The notes under the pieces: generated by a model
What the model saw: only the letters and a program-made list of their open reading frames with translations
What the model was told of the DNA's origin: nothing
Databases searched by the model: none
Part shown: in pieces, positions 25,022 to 32,930 of the stretch
How positions within the stretch are numbered: position 1 is the stretch's first letter
How the letters are laid out: the number at the start of each line of letters is the position of its first letter
Program-made: the position numbers and the translations under genes
Source of the DNA: Candidatus Hadersleviella danica
Lineage (GTDB): Bacteria; Chloroflexota; Anaerolineae; Promineifilales; Promineifilaceae
Length of the DNA stretch: 45,531 bases
Direction of reading: 5' to 3'
Assembly: GCA_016711405.1 (NCBI GenBank)
Contig: JADJSZ010000039.1
Location: 1-45,531, forward strand

Positions 25022-26158
25022 CTATTCGCGCAGTTGCAGGAAGATGGTTTGCTCGGCCGTGTTTGCGCCGATGCCAACCGTGAGTTGAGCTGGCCCTGTA
25101 ATGCCCGTGGGTACGCGCAGGGGGTACTCCCAGTAGCCACTCCTGTCGGCCGTGGTGGTCACGGCCGTGGCCAGCGTCCCATCTTCCAACAACAACGTGA
25201 TGGCCACAAGGTCGTTGGGGGCGTTATAGGCCGTGCCATACAAGATAATTTGCTGGCCGCCCTGCACCTCTTGGCCATCGGTCGGGCTGTGCAACGCCAC
25301 TTGCACGGCGCGGGGGTCGGTGCGGGCAATGGGGTTGAGCGGGAGATGGACTTCGCGACGGCCGTCTTGCCCCACCTCCCCAAACGAGATAATCGCACAG
25401 GTAAACCCCTCTAACTGGGCGGGCATGACCAAAAACGCCTGCCAATAGCCGCTCCCACGCAAAGTATAACTCTCCCGCCCCGCCATCGTGCGGCAATCCT
25501 GATGCAAAATGGTGATGGTGAGCAAGCCGCGCACCGCACTTTGGGCGTAGCCATCAAAAAAGAGAGTGTAGCCCGCCACGGCCGTTGGAATACCGCTCGG
25601 CCGTTACAGTTGCAGGTAGCGGTCGCTGGCCGTGTCGGGGAGCAGGGTGATGGGGGTGCTTTCTTGGACAAGGAGTTGCTCATCAGCCCCATACAAACTG
25701 GCCTGCACGACGGCCACCCCACTCAGAAAGGTGGGCAGTTCTAGCTCCACTTGCCAGTTGTTCAAGCTATCGGGCACAACCACGGCCGCCGCCAACAGTT
25801 GCCCATCCAAGCTCACCACCGCCACTTCAAGGCGGTGGTCGCTGGCCGCTTGCACCCGCCCCCCGACGCGCAACACGGCCGTGACAGGCACGGTAGCCCC
25901 CACGCCCGGCGTGGTCACACTGACAGCGGGCACAATGACAGGCGTGACCGTGGGCAATGGGGTGGGCGAAGGGGGTGGTTGGAGCGGCCGTGGGGTGGGA
26001 AAGGGCAACAAGGTGGCCGTCGCCGTGGGGGTGGGCAAATTGGCCACGACCGCGACAGTGGGCAGGGCAATCGTCGGCCGTGCCTCAGGCACATCGCCCA
26101 ATTGGCAAGCGGTGGTGAGTAGGAGGAGCGTGAGGAGGGTGAGGGGGAGAAGGCGCAT
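25022..26158 (-). pseudogene. Lipoprotein gene with in-frame stop
   Basis: The start at 26158 gives a clean lipoprotein signal (MRLLPLTLLTLLLLTTAC, Cys18); the longer open frame upstream is only translated micro-repeat. A Pro/Thr linker follows, then two Ig-like segments (VTTPGVGATVPVTAVLRVGG is the first strand set). The frame stops at TAA 25604-25606 after RYLQL, but the very same frame resumes as RPSGIPTAVAGYTLFFDGYA and continues with further Ig-like segments to 25022 (repaired length about 378 aa). The second part has no signal peptide and no ribosome site, so one gene broken by a nonsense codon is more likely than two genes. Its role is unknown, probably at the cell surface. Confidence 0.7.
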
Positions 26159-26250
26159 AGGGAGAGGGGGAGCAGGGGAGCAGGGGGAAAGCAGTAAGGG
26201 AGTAAGAGACTGACTGGCTGACTGGCTGACAAGCTGACTAGCCACCAGCT
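26159..26250. repeat. Micro-repeats (GGGGAGCA; GACTGGCT)
   Basis: GGGGAGCAGGGGAGCAGGGG units (26165-26190) and GACTGGCTGACTGGCTGAC units (26205-26240) fill the divergent gap upstream of the broken lipoprotein gene. They keep an open frame on the minus strand, which artificially lengthens that gene if the first ATG is used. Confidence 0.8.
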
Positions 26251-26305
26251 AAGAAAAATACCCCGCCTCTTGCTGTTTTACACTCATTCAGCTTTAATCC
26301 CCCCC

Positions 26306-26896
26306 ATGTTTAGCATCAATTGGTTGCCCACTTTAGAGACTCCAGCGGCCTATGTTGTCCTGCTCACGGCCGCGCTTTTGCTCATGGTGCGCGATTGGCG
26401 CATCCTGCTGGGGGCATTGTTGGTACAATATGGGGCGGTGGCCGTGCTGTGGGGTGGCCAAACCAGCTACACCCAAGGCTTCGCCGCCCTCACCGTTGGC
26501 CTGTTCATCGGGCTGATGCTGTACGTGACCATCCGCCAAACCCAAGCAGGGCAATGGCCCCAAGCTAACACCCCGCCTAGCTCGCAAGGATGGCTTCTCA
26601 TCTGGGCCAGTCAGGTGGTGCTGGCGTGGCTGTTGGCCACATGGCTGGCTCCCTCGGCCGAGGCTCTCCCTGTCACCCTCGCCTTCATTGCCTTGGCCTT
26701 GTTCGGGGGATGGCGCTTTTTCACGGCCGCACACCCCCTCCTGCTCGGCCTCGGCGGCCTCATGCTCACCACGGCCGCTGGCCTCTTCTGGGCAGATGGC
26801 ACGGCCGTTACGCCCCTCCTGCTCCTAACCATTACCCAACTCATTATCACCCTCACTGTCAGTTATTTAGCCGCCAGCCATAGGCTGAAATGCTGA
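26306..26896 (+). CDS. Polytopic membrane protein, unknown
   Basis: A 196-aa protein of about six hydrophobic helices, not recognised. An open frame extends to 26270, but the ATG at 26306 (MFSINWLPTLETPAAYVVLL) is preferred because the upstream residues are not hydrophobic and resemble intergenic sequence. Alternating short loops and Ala/Leu-rich helices slightly resemble NuoJ/NuoK-like small subunits, but no diagnostic residue supports that. It is followed by a short GACTAGCT micro-repeat (26890-26918) and the sugar dehydrogenase gene. Confidence 0.65.
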   Translation: MFSINWLPTLETPAAYVVLLTAALLLMVRDWRILLGALLVQYGAVAVLWGGQTSYTQGFAALTVGLFIGLMLYVTIRQTQAGQWPQANTPPSSQGWLLIWASQVVLAWLLATWLAPSAEALPVTLAFIALALFGGWRFFTAAHPLLLGLGGLMLTTAAGLFWADGTAVTPLLLLTITQLIITLTVSYLAASHRLKC

Positions 26897-26925
26897 CTAG
26901 CTGACTAGTTGACCTGCTCAAAATC

Positions 26926-28227
26926 ATGCTCACCGAATTCCTTCACAAAATAAACGACCGCTCCGCCCGTGTGGGCGTGGTTGGCTTAGGGTATGTTGGC
27001 TTGCCCCTCGTGGTCGGGCTGGCCGAGGCGGGCTTCCATGTCACTGGCATTGATGTGGATGCGCGCAAAGTGCAATCCCTGAACAATGGCCAAAGCTATA
27101 TCGAAGACATTCCCAGCGAAGCGATTGCCAAGCTGGTTAAAAACGGCCGTTTCCGCGCCTCCGTAGATTACGGCCTGCTCGACGATGTGGATGCCATCTC
27201 CATTTGCGTCCCCACCCCGCTCCGCAAAACCAAAGACCCTGACATCTCCTACATCATCAACGCCTCCGAAAACATCGCCAAATATGGCGTGGAAGGCAAG
27301 CTGATTATTCTGGAAAGCACCACCTACCCCGGCACGACCGACGAGGTGATGTTGCCCATCTTGCAGGAGAAGGGGCAAGAAGTCGGCCGTGATTTCTTCC
27401 TCGCCTTCTCGCCCGAGCGGATTGACCCCGGTCGCACCGATTACACCCTGAAGACCACCCCCAAAGTGATTGGTGGGGTCACGCCTGCTTGCTTGGAAGC
27501 GGCCGTGGCTCTCTACGGAACCATCGTGGATAACCCCGTGCCTGTCTCGAGTACGGCCACGGCCGAAATGGTCAAACTCCTCGAGAACACCTTCCGCGCC
27601 GTCAATATCGGCCTCGTCAACGAAGTGGCTCTGATGTGCGACAAACTGGGGCTGAACGTGTGGGAAGTGGTTCACGCGGCGGCCAGCAAACCGTATGGCT
27701 TCATGCCCTTCTATCCGGGGCCGGGGCTGGGCGGCCACTGCATCCCCATTGACCCCCACTACCTGAGTTGGAAGTTGCGGACGCTGAACTACACAGCGCG
27801 GTTCATCGAATTAGCGGCCGAAATCAACAGCCACATGCCCGAATATGTGGTCAGTAAAGTGGCCGATGCGCTGAACGACCACGCCAAACCCATCAAGGGA
27901 AGCAAAATTTTGGTGCTGGGCGTGGCCTACAAGCCCAATGTCAGCGATGTGCGCGAAAGCCCCGCCCTCGACATCATCCTCCTGCTCCAAGGCAAGGGGG
28001 CACAGGTGGTGTACCACGACCCCTATGTGGCCGATTTGGGGCACGAGGGCATCGCCCTGACCAGCACCCCGTGGGCAGACGACCTCGTTTCCCAGATGGA
28101 TTGCACCGTCATCGTCACCAACCACGCCGATTACGATTGGCCTGCCCTTGCCAACCAGCCCGCCCTGTTTGTGGATGCTCGCAATGCGTTGCCCAAAACG
28201 GGCACGGCCGTCATCTACGGCCTATAG
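26926..28227 (+). CDS. UDP-sugar 6-dehydrogenase (WecC/WbpA-type)
   Basis: A 433-aa NAD-dependent enzyme that oxidises a UDP-HexNAc or UDP-hexose at C6 to the uronate. The N-terminal Rossmann motif is VGLGYVGLPL, with the acidic residue that binds NAD ribose in TGIDVDA. The middle contains YPGTTDEVMLP and SPERIDPGR, then the dimer helix AEMVKLLENTFRAVNIGLVNE. The catalytic Cys is in GGHCIPIDP, and the C-terminal domain has LGVAYKPNVSDVRESPA. The SPERIDPG and GHCIPIDP forms favour the UDP-GlcNAc/ManNAc (WbpA/WecC) group over UDP-glucose dehydrogenase. It supplies precursors for surface polysaccharide. The next gene also makes a nucleotide sugar. Confidence 0.9.
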   Translation: MLTEFLHKINDRSARVGVVGLGYVGLPLVVGLAEAGFHVTGIDVDARKVQSLNNGQSYIEDIPSEAIAKLVKNGRFRASVDYGLLDDVDAISICVPTPLRKTKDPDISYIINASENIAKYGVEGKLIILESTTYPGTTDEVMLPILQEKGQEVGRDFFLAFSPERIDPGRTDYTLKTTPKVIGGVTPACLEAAVALYGTIVDNPVPVSSTATAEMVKLLENTFRAVNIGLVNEVALMCDKLGLNVWEVVHAAASKPYGFMPFYPGPGLGGHCIPIDPHYLSWKLRTLNYTARFIELAAEINSHMPEYVVSKVADALNDHAKPIKGSKILVLGVAYKPNVSDVRESPALDIILLLQGKGAQVVYHDPYVADLGHEGIALTSTPWADDLVSQMDCTVIVTNHADYDWPALANQPALFVDARNALPKTGTAVIYGL

Positions 28228-28316
28228 ATAGAGACGAGAGATAGAGATAGAGGGACGCGCCAAGCACAGCCCCACCACGTTCCCCTCTATCTCTATCTCT
28301 ACCCTCTATCCCCTCC
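28226..28316. repeat. Inverted AGATAGAG micro-repeats
   Basis: AGATAGAG units face CTCTATCT units. A perfect 18-bp pair (28237-28254 with 28283-28300) is separated by 28 bp. The array fills the gap between the dehydrogenase and the rfbH-type gene; its right end reaches the start codon. Confidence 0.85.
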
Positions 28317-28318
28317 CT

Positions 28319-29641
28319 ATGTCCAAAGCCGACCTCCTGCGCCAGCAGATTTTGCAATTGGTAGCGGAATACCACGCCGAGGCGTTCCCCACGGCCGAAT
28401 TTGTGCCGGGCGACGGCCGTGTGCCCGTCTCGGGGCGCGTGTTTGATGCGGCCGATGTGCAAGCGTTGGTAGATTCCTCGCTCGATTTTTGGCTGACCGC
28501 CGGCCGCTTTGCCGACCAATTCGAGCGGGATTTGGCCAAATGGGTGGGGGTGCGCCACGCCATCCTGTGCAACTCGGGGTCGTCGGCCAACCTGCTCGCC
28601 CTCACCGCGCTTACCTCGCCCCAACTGGGAGCGCGGGCACTGCGGGCGGGGGATGAGGTGATTACGGCCGCCGCTGGCTTCCCCACCACGGTCAACCCCA
28701 TCCTGCAAAACCAACTCGTGCCCGTCTTTTTGGATGTGGATTTGGCCACCCACAACATAGACGTGTCCCAGCTCGAGGAGGCCATCAGCCCCCAAACCAA
28801 GGCGATTATGGTGGCGCACAGCCTTGGCAACCCGTTCGATTTGGATGTGGTGCTGGACGTGGCCAAGCGGCACAACCTGTGGCTGGTGGAGGACAATTGC
28901 GACGCGCTCGGCTCCAAATATCGCGGCCGTCTGACGGGCACATTTGGGGATTTGGCCACGCAGAGCTTCTACCCCGCCCACCACATCACCACGGGCGAAG
29001 GGGGCGCCGTGCTGACCAACAAGCCCGCCCTTAAAAAGCTTGTCGAATCGTTTCGGGATTGGGGGCGGGATTGCTGGTGTGCGCCGGGGGTGGATAACAC
29101 CTGCGGCAAGCGCTTTGGCTGGCAGTTGGGCGAGTTGCCCGAGGGGTACGATCACAAATACACCTATTCGCACATTGGCTACAACCTCAAGCTGACCGAC
29201 ATGCAAGCGGCCGTGGGAACCTCCCAACTGCCCAAATTGCCCGGCTTTGTGGCCGCCCGCCAGCGCAATTGGCAGATGTTGTACGATGGCCTTAAGCCCC
29301 TCGAAGAATTTTTTGCCCTGCCCCAAGCAACCCCAAACAGCGAACCAAGCTGGTTCGGCTTTTTGCTGACGGTACGGCCGTTGGCCCCCTTCTCCCGCCA
29401 AACGCTCATCGCCTTTTTAGAGGAGAACAAAATCGCCACCCGCCTGTTGTTTGGGGGGAATTTGCTCCGCCAACCCGCCTATCAGGGGGTTCCCCATCGG
29501 GTGGTAGGTGATTTGGCCAACACGGATGTGGTGATGAATCAGTCGTTTTGGATTGGGGTGTACCCAGCCGTCACGGCCGAAATGGTGGCCTATGTGGTGG
29601 AGCGGTTCCACACCTTTTGTCGTCCCTTTGGGGCAAGCTAA
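28319..29641 (+). CDS. rfbH: RfbH-type CDP-4-keto-6-deoxyglucose 3-dehydrase (E1)
   Basis: A 440-aa member of the DegT/DnrJ aminotransferase fold. The lysine that binds PLP in ordinary family members is His221 here (FYPAHHITTGEGG), the hallmark of the PMP-dependent dehydrase E1. The [2Fe-2S] cysteines are visible as Cys252, Cys254 and Cys262 in DCWCAPGVDNTCGKRF, matching known E1 enzymes almost residue for residue. E1 removes the 3-hydroxyl of CDP-4-keto-6-deoxyglucose on the way to 3,6-dideoxyhexoses of surface glycans. Its reductase partner (E3, AscD/DdhD) and the CDP-glucose genes are not in this window. The last 4 bases overlap the convergent S26 peptidase gene. Confidence 0.92.
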   Translation: MSKADLLRQQILQLVAEYHAEAFPTAEFVPGDGRVPVSGRVFDAADVQALVDSSLDFWLTAGRFADQFERDLAKWVGVRHAILCNSGSSANLLALTALTSPQLGARALRAGDEVITAAAGFPTTVNPILQNQLVPVFLDVDLATHNIDVSQLEEAISPQTKAIMVAHSLGNPFDLDVVLDVAKRHNLWLVEDNCDALGSKYRGRLTGTFGDLATQSFYPAHHITTGEGGAVLTNKPALKKLVESFRDWGRDCWCAPGVDNTCGKRFGWQLGELPEGYDHKYTYSHIGYNLKLTDMQAAVGTSQLPKLPGFVAARQRNWQMLYDGLKPLEEFFALPQATPNSEPSWFGFLLTVRPLAPFSRQTLIAFLEENKIATRLLFGGNLLRQPAYQGVPHRVVGDLANTDVVMNQSFWIGVYPAVTAEMVAYVVERFHTFCRPFGAS

Positions 29642-30129
29642 CGAGGTGTGATGAGTGTTTGAAGGAGCCACGCCATGCGGTGAATGACACGGCCGTATAA
29701 GCTCACCTCACGGGGTAACAGCCGCCCTTCTCCTGCGGCAATGCGGCCGATGGCATGGAGTCGCCACTGGCGGGGCGGGGTGCGCCAATCCCACAAACGG
29801 CCGTGCCGCCGCCGGGCAATGACTCGGCCGAGGAGTTGGTCGGCCGTGACGGGTGGGTCGGGCAGGAGATTGCGGTCGCCACGGGTGTGGAGACGGCCGT
29901 CTATGGCCCCATAAAAGCGGTGGGTGAGCAACCCCTTTTCTTCGCGCAATAAAACGACATCTCCCCACTGAAGCTGTGCGAGTTGGATTGGCTCCACCAA
30001 CACCTCGTCATCCACGGCCAGCAACGGCCGCATACTGCCACTGACCACTGTCAGCCATGCGGGTTGGCCATTGGCTAAGCTCTGGCGCACCATATCGGCC
30101 AAAACAACATTGAGGTTTGGTGTGTACAT
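29638..30129 (-). CDS. S24/S26-family peptidase, signal-peptidase-like
   Basis: A 163-aa protein with the S26 catalytic serine in VVSGSMRPLL (Ser32) and box D/E residues in GDVVLLRE and HTRGDRN. Where bacterial signal peptidase I has its lysine base, this protein has His70 (LLTHRFYG), as in the archaeal/ER (SipW-like) type. No clear membrane helix is present at either end, so it may be soluble or bound through a partner. It could process a dedicated exported substrate; none is identified. It is convergent with rfbH (4-bp overlap). Confidence 0.75.
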   Translation of the reverse strand: MYTPNLNVVLADMVRQSLANGQPAWLTVVSGSMRPLLAVDDEVLVEPIQLAQLQWGDVVLLREEKGLLTHRFYGAIDGRLHTRGDRNLLPDPPVTADQLLGRVIARRRHGRLWDWRTPPRQWRLHAIGRIAAGEGRLLPREVSLYGRVIHRMAWLLQTLITPR

Positions 30130-30150
30130 GAGGCGAGTATACCAAAAACG

Positions 30151-30182
30151 AAACCTGCAAGGTTTTCAAAACCTTGCAGGGT
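30151..30182. repeat. REP-like palindrome CCTGCAAGGTTTT
   Basis: A perfect 13-bp palindrome (30154-30166 with 30168-30180) around a single C. CCTTGCAGG-type palindromes of this kind are, from memory, scattered through several bacterial genomes as REP-like elements. It sits upstream of the S26 peptidase start and downstream of the DUF4342 terminator. Confidence 0.75.
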
Positions 30183-30191
30183 TACCCCGAC

Positions 30192-30230
30192 AGGCAAAAA
30201 AAGAGAGAAGTCACTGACTTCTCTCTTTTA
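30192..30230 (-). terminator. Rho-independent terminator of the DUF4342 gene
   Basis: A 15-bp perfect stem (30199-30213 with 30215-30229) is followed on the minus strand by a T-rich run (TTTTTTT). It lies 19 bases past the stop of the DUF4342 gene. Confidence 0.85.
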
Positions 30231-30248
30231 CTTTTCACCTTTTAATTT

Positions 30249-30593
30249 TTACTCAACAACCGCTTTTTCTTCTTCTGCCCGCTCAATGCTAATGGAACAG
30301 TTGGAGAAGAGTGCCGCGCCAAAGGCGAGGGCGGAGTAGAGCAACAGTGGTGGGTAAAACGCCACCGCCCCCACGAGAATGGGGATGTCGAGCAGGACAC
30401 GGCCGCTGGCGTTGCGCACTGTAATGCGGCGCACATTGCTCTCGTGGTACAGCTTTTGGATGAAGCCAAGCACACCTTCGCCTGCCATTGTTACTTCTTC
30501 TGTCCACGTTTTGCCCGTGGTTTCTTCTTCGTGTTCAACGTGTACTTCTTCGTAATCATGTGGCTCATGGCCATTTTTCATTTCGTCAGACAT
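30249..30593 (-). CDS. DUF4342-domain protein
   Basis: A 114-aa protein with an acidic His/Glu-rich start (VHVEHEEETTGK), then the DUF4342 core. The core begins TWTEEVTMAGEGVLGFIQKL, continues to ESNVRRITVRNASGRVLLDIP and a hydrophobic hairpin, and ends with a Cys-containing strand (NCSISIE). The family has an unknown function and often sits near membrane or stress genes. The start is backed by AGGAGA. It forms a probable unit with the membrane protein just upstream (30655-31212), ended by the strong hairpin at 30192-30230. Confidence 0.85.
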   Translation of the reverse strand: MSDEMKNGHEPHDYEEVHVEHEEETTGKTWTEEVTMAGEGVLGFIQKLYHESNVRRITVRNASGRVLLDIPILVGAVAFYPPLLLYSALAFGAALFSNCSISIERAEEEKAVVE

Positions 30594-30599
30594 GGGATT

Positions 30600-30652
30600 C
30601 TCCTGATTTTAGATTTTAGATTGTGGATTTTGGAACTCAGCACTCAGCCACC
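30600..30652. repeat. Micro-repeats (GATTTTAG; ACTCAGC)
   Basis: GATTTTAGATTTTAGATTG units (30606-30625) precede ACTCAGCACTCAGCC units (30633-30650), all in the 61-bp gap between two minus-strand genes. Confidence 0.75.
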
Positions 30653-30654
30653 TT

Positions 30655-31212
30655 TTACTCAACTTCTCGTTTCCAGAGCATGAATGCGCCTGTACCGACG
30701 AGGAGGAGGGGCCACCAAGGGCCGAGGGTTTGAAAGACAAGTAGCTCAAAAAAGAGAGCCATTACCATAAAAGCACTGATGAAAAAGCGCAGGGCGCGGG
30801 GGCCTTTGTGGTGGATACTGTGCGCTTCATCGAACCGCTTCATGTACATGAGGCCGACGATGACGCTGGCGGGCAATAAGGCCCATGCGTAGGCGAACGC
30901 CTCAAAGTGGTTGACGAGACCCATCATAAAGATGAGGGTGCCGAGGGTGAGGAAGAATGCGCCGGGGATGGCCAAGAAGCCCCATGAGGTGGGTTGCTCG
31001 GCCGTGGCGTTGTGCGCGGGGAGCAACATGAGCACCCCCAAGCCGCCGACAAAGATGAGCGGGGCGAACACGCCCAGTAAATCTATCCCAGCAAGGCTGG
31101 CGACGAGAAGCGCCAACCCACCGAAGACGAGAAGGGCGGCCGTGCCTGTTTTCGGCCGTGCTAATTCTGCTTTGGCTTGTGCCTTAAAAATAATGTCATC
31201 ATTGAGTTTCAT
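30655..31212 (-). CDS. Polytopic membrane protein, unknown
   Basis: A 185-aa protein with about six transmembrane helices (for example LLVFGGLALLVASLAGIDLL and FLTLGTLIFMMGLV) and a cytoplasmic basic loop (MKRFDEAHSIHHKGPRALRF). I do not recognise the family. The start has a strong ribosome site (AAGGAG, 6 bases before ATG). It is probably co-transcribed with DUF4342 downstream. The HHKGPRA loop might hold a functional site, but no function can be given. Confidence 0.7.
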   Translation of the reverse strand: MKLNDDIIFKAQAKAELARPKTGTAALLVFGGLALLVASLAGIDLLGVFAPLIFVGGLGVLMLLPAHNATAEQPTSWGFLAIPGAFFLTLGTLIFMMGLVNHFEAFAYAWALLPASVIVGLMYMKRFDEAHSIHHKGPRALRFFISAFMVMALFFELLVFQTLGPWWPLLLVGTGAFMLWKREVE

Positions 31213-31254
31213 CGTGTCACTCCTTATGGTTTATGTGTTGTGGGCAATACGCAA

Positions 31255-31380
31255 GGGTGCGGGGAAGGTTGCAGGGAGAGGGGGAGCAGAGGGCAGAGGG
31301 CAGAGGGGCAGAGGGCAGACGGGAGCGCAGACACCTCCTCGCTTCTCACTTTTTATTTCTCACGTTTCACTCATCACACT
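31255..31380. repeat. Micro-repeats (GGGCAGAG; TTTCTCAC)
   Basis: The 283-bp gap 31213-31495 holds GGGGAGCAGAGGGCAGAGGGC units (31275-31318), TTCTCACTTTTTATTTCTCAC units (31342-31365), then the ArsA terminator and a GAGCACTCAGCACTCAG tract (31473-31490). I saw no gene in it. Confidence 0.8.
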
Positions 31381-31422
31381 TGCTTTAACGACAAACGGCC
31401 GTGCCTCGTTCCCGCCGCCACG

Positions 31423-31451
31423 TACAAAAAAAAATCCGCCCGAAGGCGGAT
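31423..31451 (-). terminator. Rho-independent terminator of the ArsA-like gene
   Basis: On the minus strand ATCCGCC, a TTCG tetraloop and GGCGGAT (31434-31440 with 31445-31451) are followed by nine T. It lies 45 bases beyond the stop of the ArsA-like gene. Confidence 0.88.
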
Positions 31452-31495
31452 AAGAAATGTCTATACTCCAACTGAGCACTCAGCACTCAGAACTG

Positions 31496-32677
31496 TTAAC
31501 TGGCTGTTTCCAACGGCAGGAACTTAACTTCCAGCACGCCATTGACCAGTGCGCCGCCGGCCGTTTTGCGCTTGGCCAGCACCGTCGGCAAAATCATCTC
31601 TCGCTTAAAATTGCCAATGGTGACAAACAACTCATCGCCGCGCTTGCGGAGCTTCACATCACTGCTTTTGACAAAGGGAATCGGCATCCGCAAGGTGCAA
31701 CTGCCATCTTCCCCATCAATAATTTCTTGCACTTTGCCTTTGTAGAAGATTTGGCCGGGGTCTTCCTCGCCAAAGCAATCGCGGGCGAGCTGGGAGAGTG
31801 CCTTGATGCCGACCACCTCATGGGCATAGTAAGGGGTGTGCCAAATGGGCAGGGGGGCGAAGTTGTTGTTAATCATCTGCAGATATTTTTGCTGGAGTTC
31901 GTATTGGGCGTTGTAGAAGGGGCCTTGCTCGGCCGAGGCGGGCAGAACGCGGTTGACGATGACGCTATCCACGGGGTAATCAAACAGCCCCAAATAGCTG
32001 ACCGCCCGCTCCGCCTCGCGCACGACCATTTTTTCGGGCATGATGACGACGCGGTAACTGCTCTGCTCGGGGTTGATGAGTGTTTGGCGCAAATTGCGCG
32101 TCCCCTCTTCTAATTTGTAGATGGCTTCCAGCACTTGGGCGGGGCCTTGCAGGAAACGGCCGGCAAACGGTTTGAGCGCCTTGACCATGCCCCCTTCCGC
32201 CTTGGCCAAATGGCTGACATACCAGCTAAACGTCTCGGGCATGGTCAGCAGGCGAATCGTTTCGCCTGTGGGGGCGGCATCAATAATCACCCTGTCGAAA
32301 TTGCCTTCTTTGGCTTGTTTGTCTATGTGGAGCAGGCAGACGATTTCGTCCATGCCGGGGAAGGCGGAGAGTTCATCGGCGACGACGCGGCTGAGGCCGC
32401 GCCCTTCATTGCTGATAATGCCCGAGGCAAACTCTTGCAGTTTGCCCCAGTAGTTTTGGGCATCGGCCACGGCACTGATTTCTTGCGCCCAGAGGTTTTT
32501 GGCGACTTGCACGGGCTTGTCGCCGATGGGCACATCGAGCGAATCGGCCAAACTGTGGGCAATATCGGTGCTGGCGACGAGGGTTTTGTAGCCCATTTCG
32601 GCACTGCGAAGGGCGGTGGCGGCGGCCGTGGTTGTCTTGCCTACGCCCCCTTTACCCAGATATAAAATAAAACGCAT
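31496..32677 (-). CDS. ArsA/GET3-like ATPase with ArsA-HSP20-like domain
   Basis: The start at 32677 is chosen because AGGAGA precedes it and the P-loop follows at once; an upstream start (32707) would add ten unlikely residues. The 393-aa product has the deviant Walker A LGKGGVGKTT (residues 7-16), the switch I region STDIAHSLADSL and the switch II region IDAAPTGETIRLL. The last 80 residues form the ArsA HSP20-like domain (VKLRKRGDELFVTIGNFKRE). A single ATPase domain, as here, is usual in GET3-like bacterial proteins. The family links ATP use to handling of membrane-protein tails, metalloids or chaperones; no ars genes are near. It lies downstream of ccmC, but a terminator separates them. 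Confidence 0.85.
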   Translation of the reverse strand: MRFILYLGKGGVGKTTTAAATALRSAEMGYKTLVASTDIAHSLADSLDVPIGDKPVQVAKNLWAQEISAVADAQNYWGKLQEFASGIISNEGRGLSRVVADELSAFPGMDEIVCLLHIDKQAKEGNFDRVIIDAAPTGETIRLLTMPETFSWYVSHLAKAEGGMVKALKPFAGRFLQGPAQVLEAIYKLEEGTRNLRQTLINPEQSSYRVVIMPEKMVVREAERAVSYLGLFDYPVDSVIVNRVLPASAEQGPFYNAQYELQQKYLQMINNNFAPLPIWHTPYYAHEVVGIKALSQLARDCFGEEDPGQIFYKGKVQEIIDGEDGSCTLRMPIPFVKSSDVKLRKRGDELFVTIGNFKREMILPTVLAKRKTAGGALVNGVLEVKFLPLETAS

Positions 32678-32759
32678 GGTTTTGTTCTCCTGTTGATGGT
32701 CGTTCACCCTGCTGTACGCAAGAGGGCGAGACGAGTAGCGGAATTAGCAAGACGCTTAT

Positions 32760-32793
32760 AAAAAAAGCCGCTGGCATTCACCAGCGGCTTTTA
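32760..32793 (-). terminator. Rho-independent terminator of the ccm operon
   Basis: An 8-bp GC-rich stem (32767-32774 with 32781-32788) extends with flanking A/T pairs, has a 6-nt loop, and is followed on the minus strand by seven T. It ends transcription from ccmC (stop 32931) before the ArsA-like gene. Confidence 0.88.
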
Positions 32794-32871
32794 GAGATTT
32801 TCTGATAGGTCGCAAATTGCTCGGCCGCTTGTATATCTTTCACGGTCATCATGTGGCATTTTGTTTATGGG

Positions 32872-32916
32872 TGTACTGGTTTATTGGTGTATTCTAATAC
32901 ACTACTACACCAATAG
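32872..32916. repeat. Palindrome of TATTGGTGTA units
   Basis: TATTGGTGTA (32882-32891) pairs with TACACCAATA (32906-32915), and GTGTATT/AATACAC nests at the centre. It lies between the ccmC stop and its terminator. Confidence 0.75.
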
Positions 32917-32930
32917 ACTTATATCCGAGA

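Noticed and set aside
25604..25606. Recoded stop (selenocysteine or pyrrolysine)
   Set aside because: The codon is TAA, not TGA or TAG, and no insertion element is seen.
28211..29401. 396-aa open frame on the minus strand
   Set aside because: It is antisense to rfbH, whose catalytic residues are all present; GC-rich codon use keeps the opposite strand open.
26926..29641. Full polysaccharide biosynthesis cluster
   Set aside because: Only two nucleotide-sugar genes are present, with no glycosyltransferase, Wzx/Wzy or export genes in the window.
31496..32677. Arsenic resistance operon
   Set aside because: The ATPase is ArsA-like but no arsR, arsB, arsC or arsD is near; the GET3-like single-domain form does not imply arsenic.
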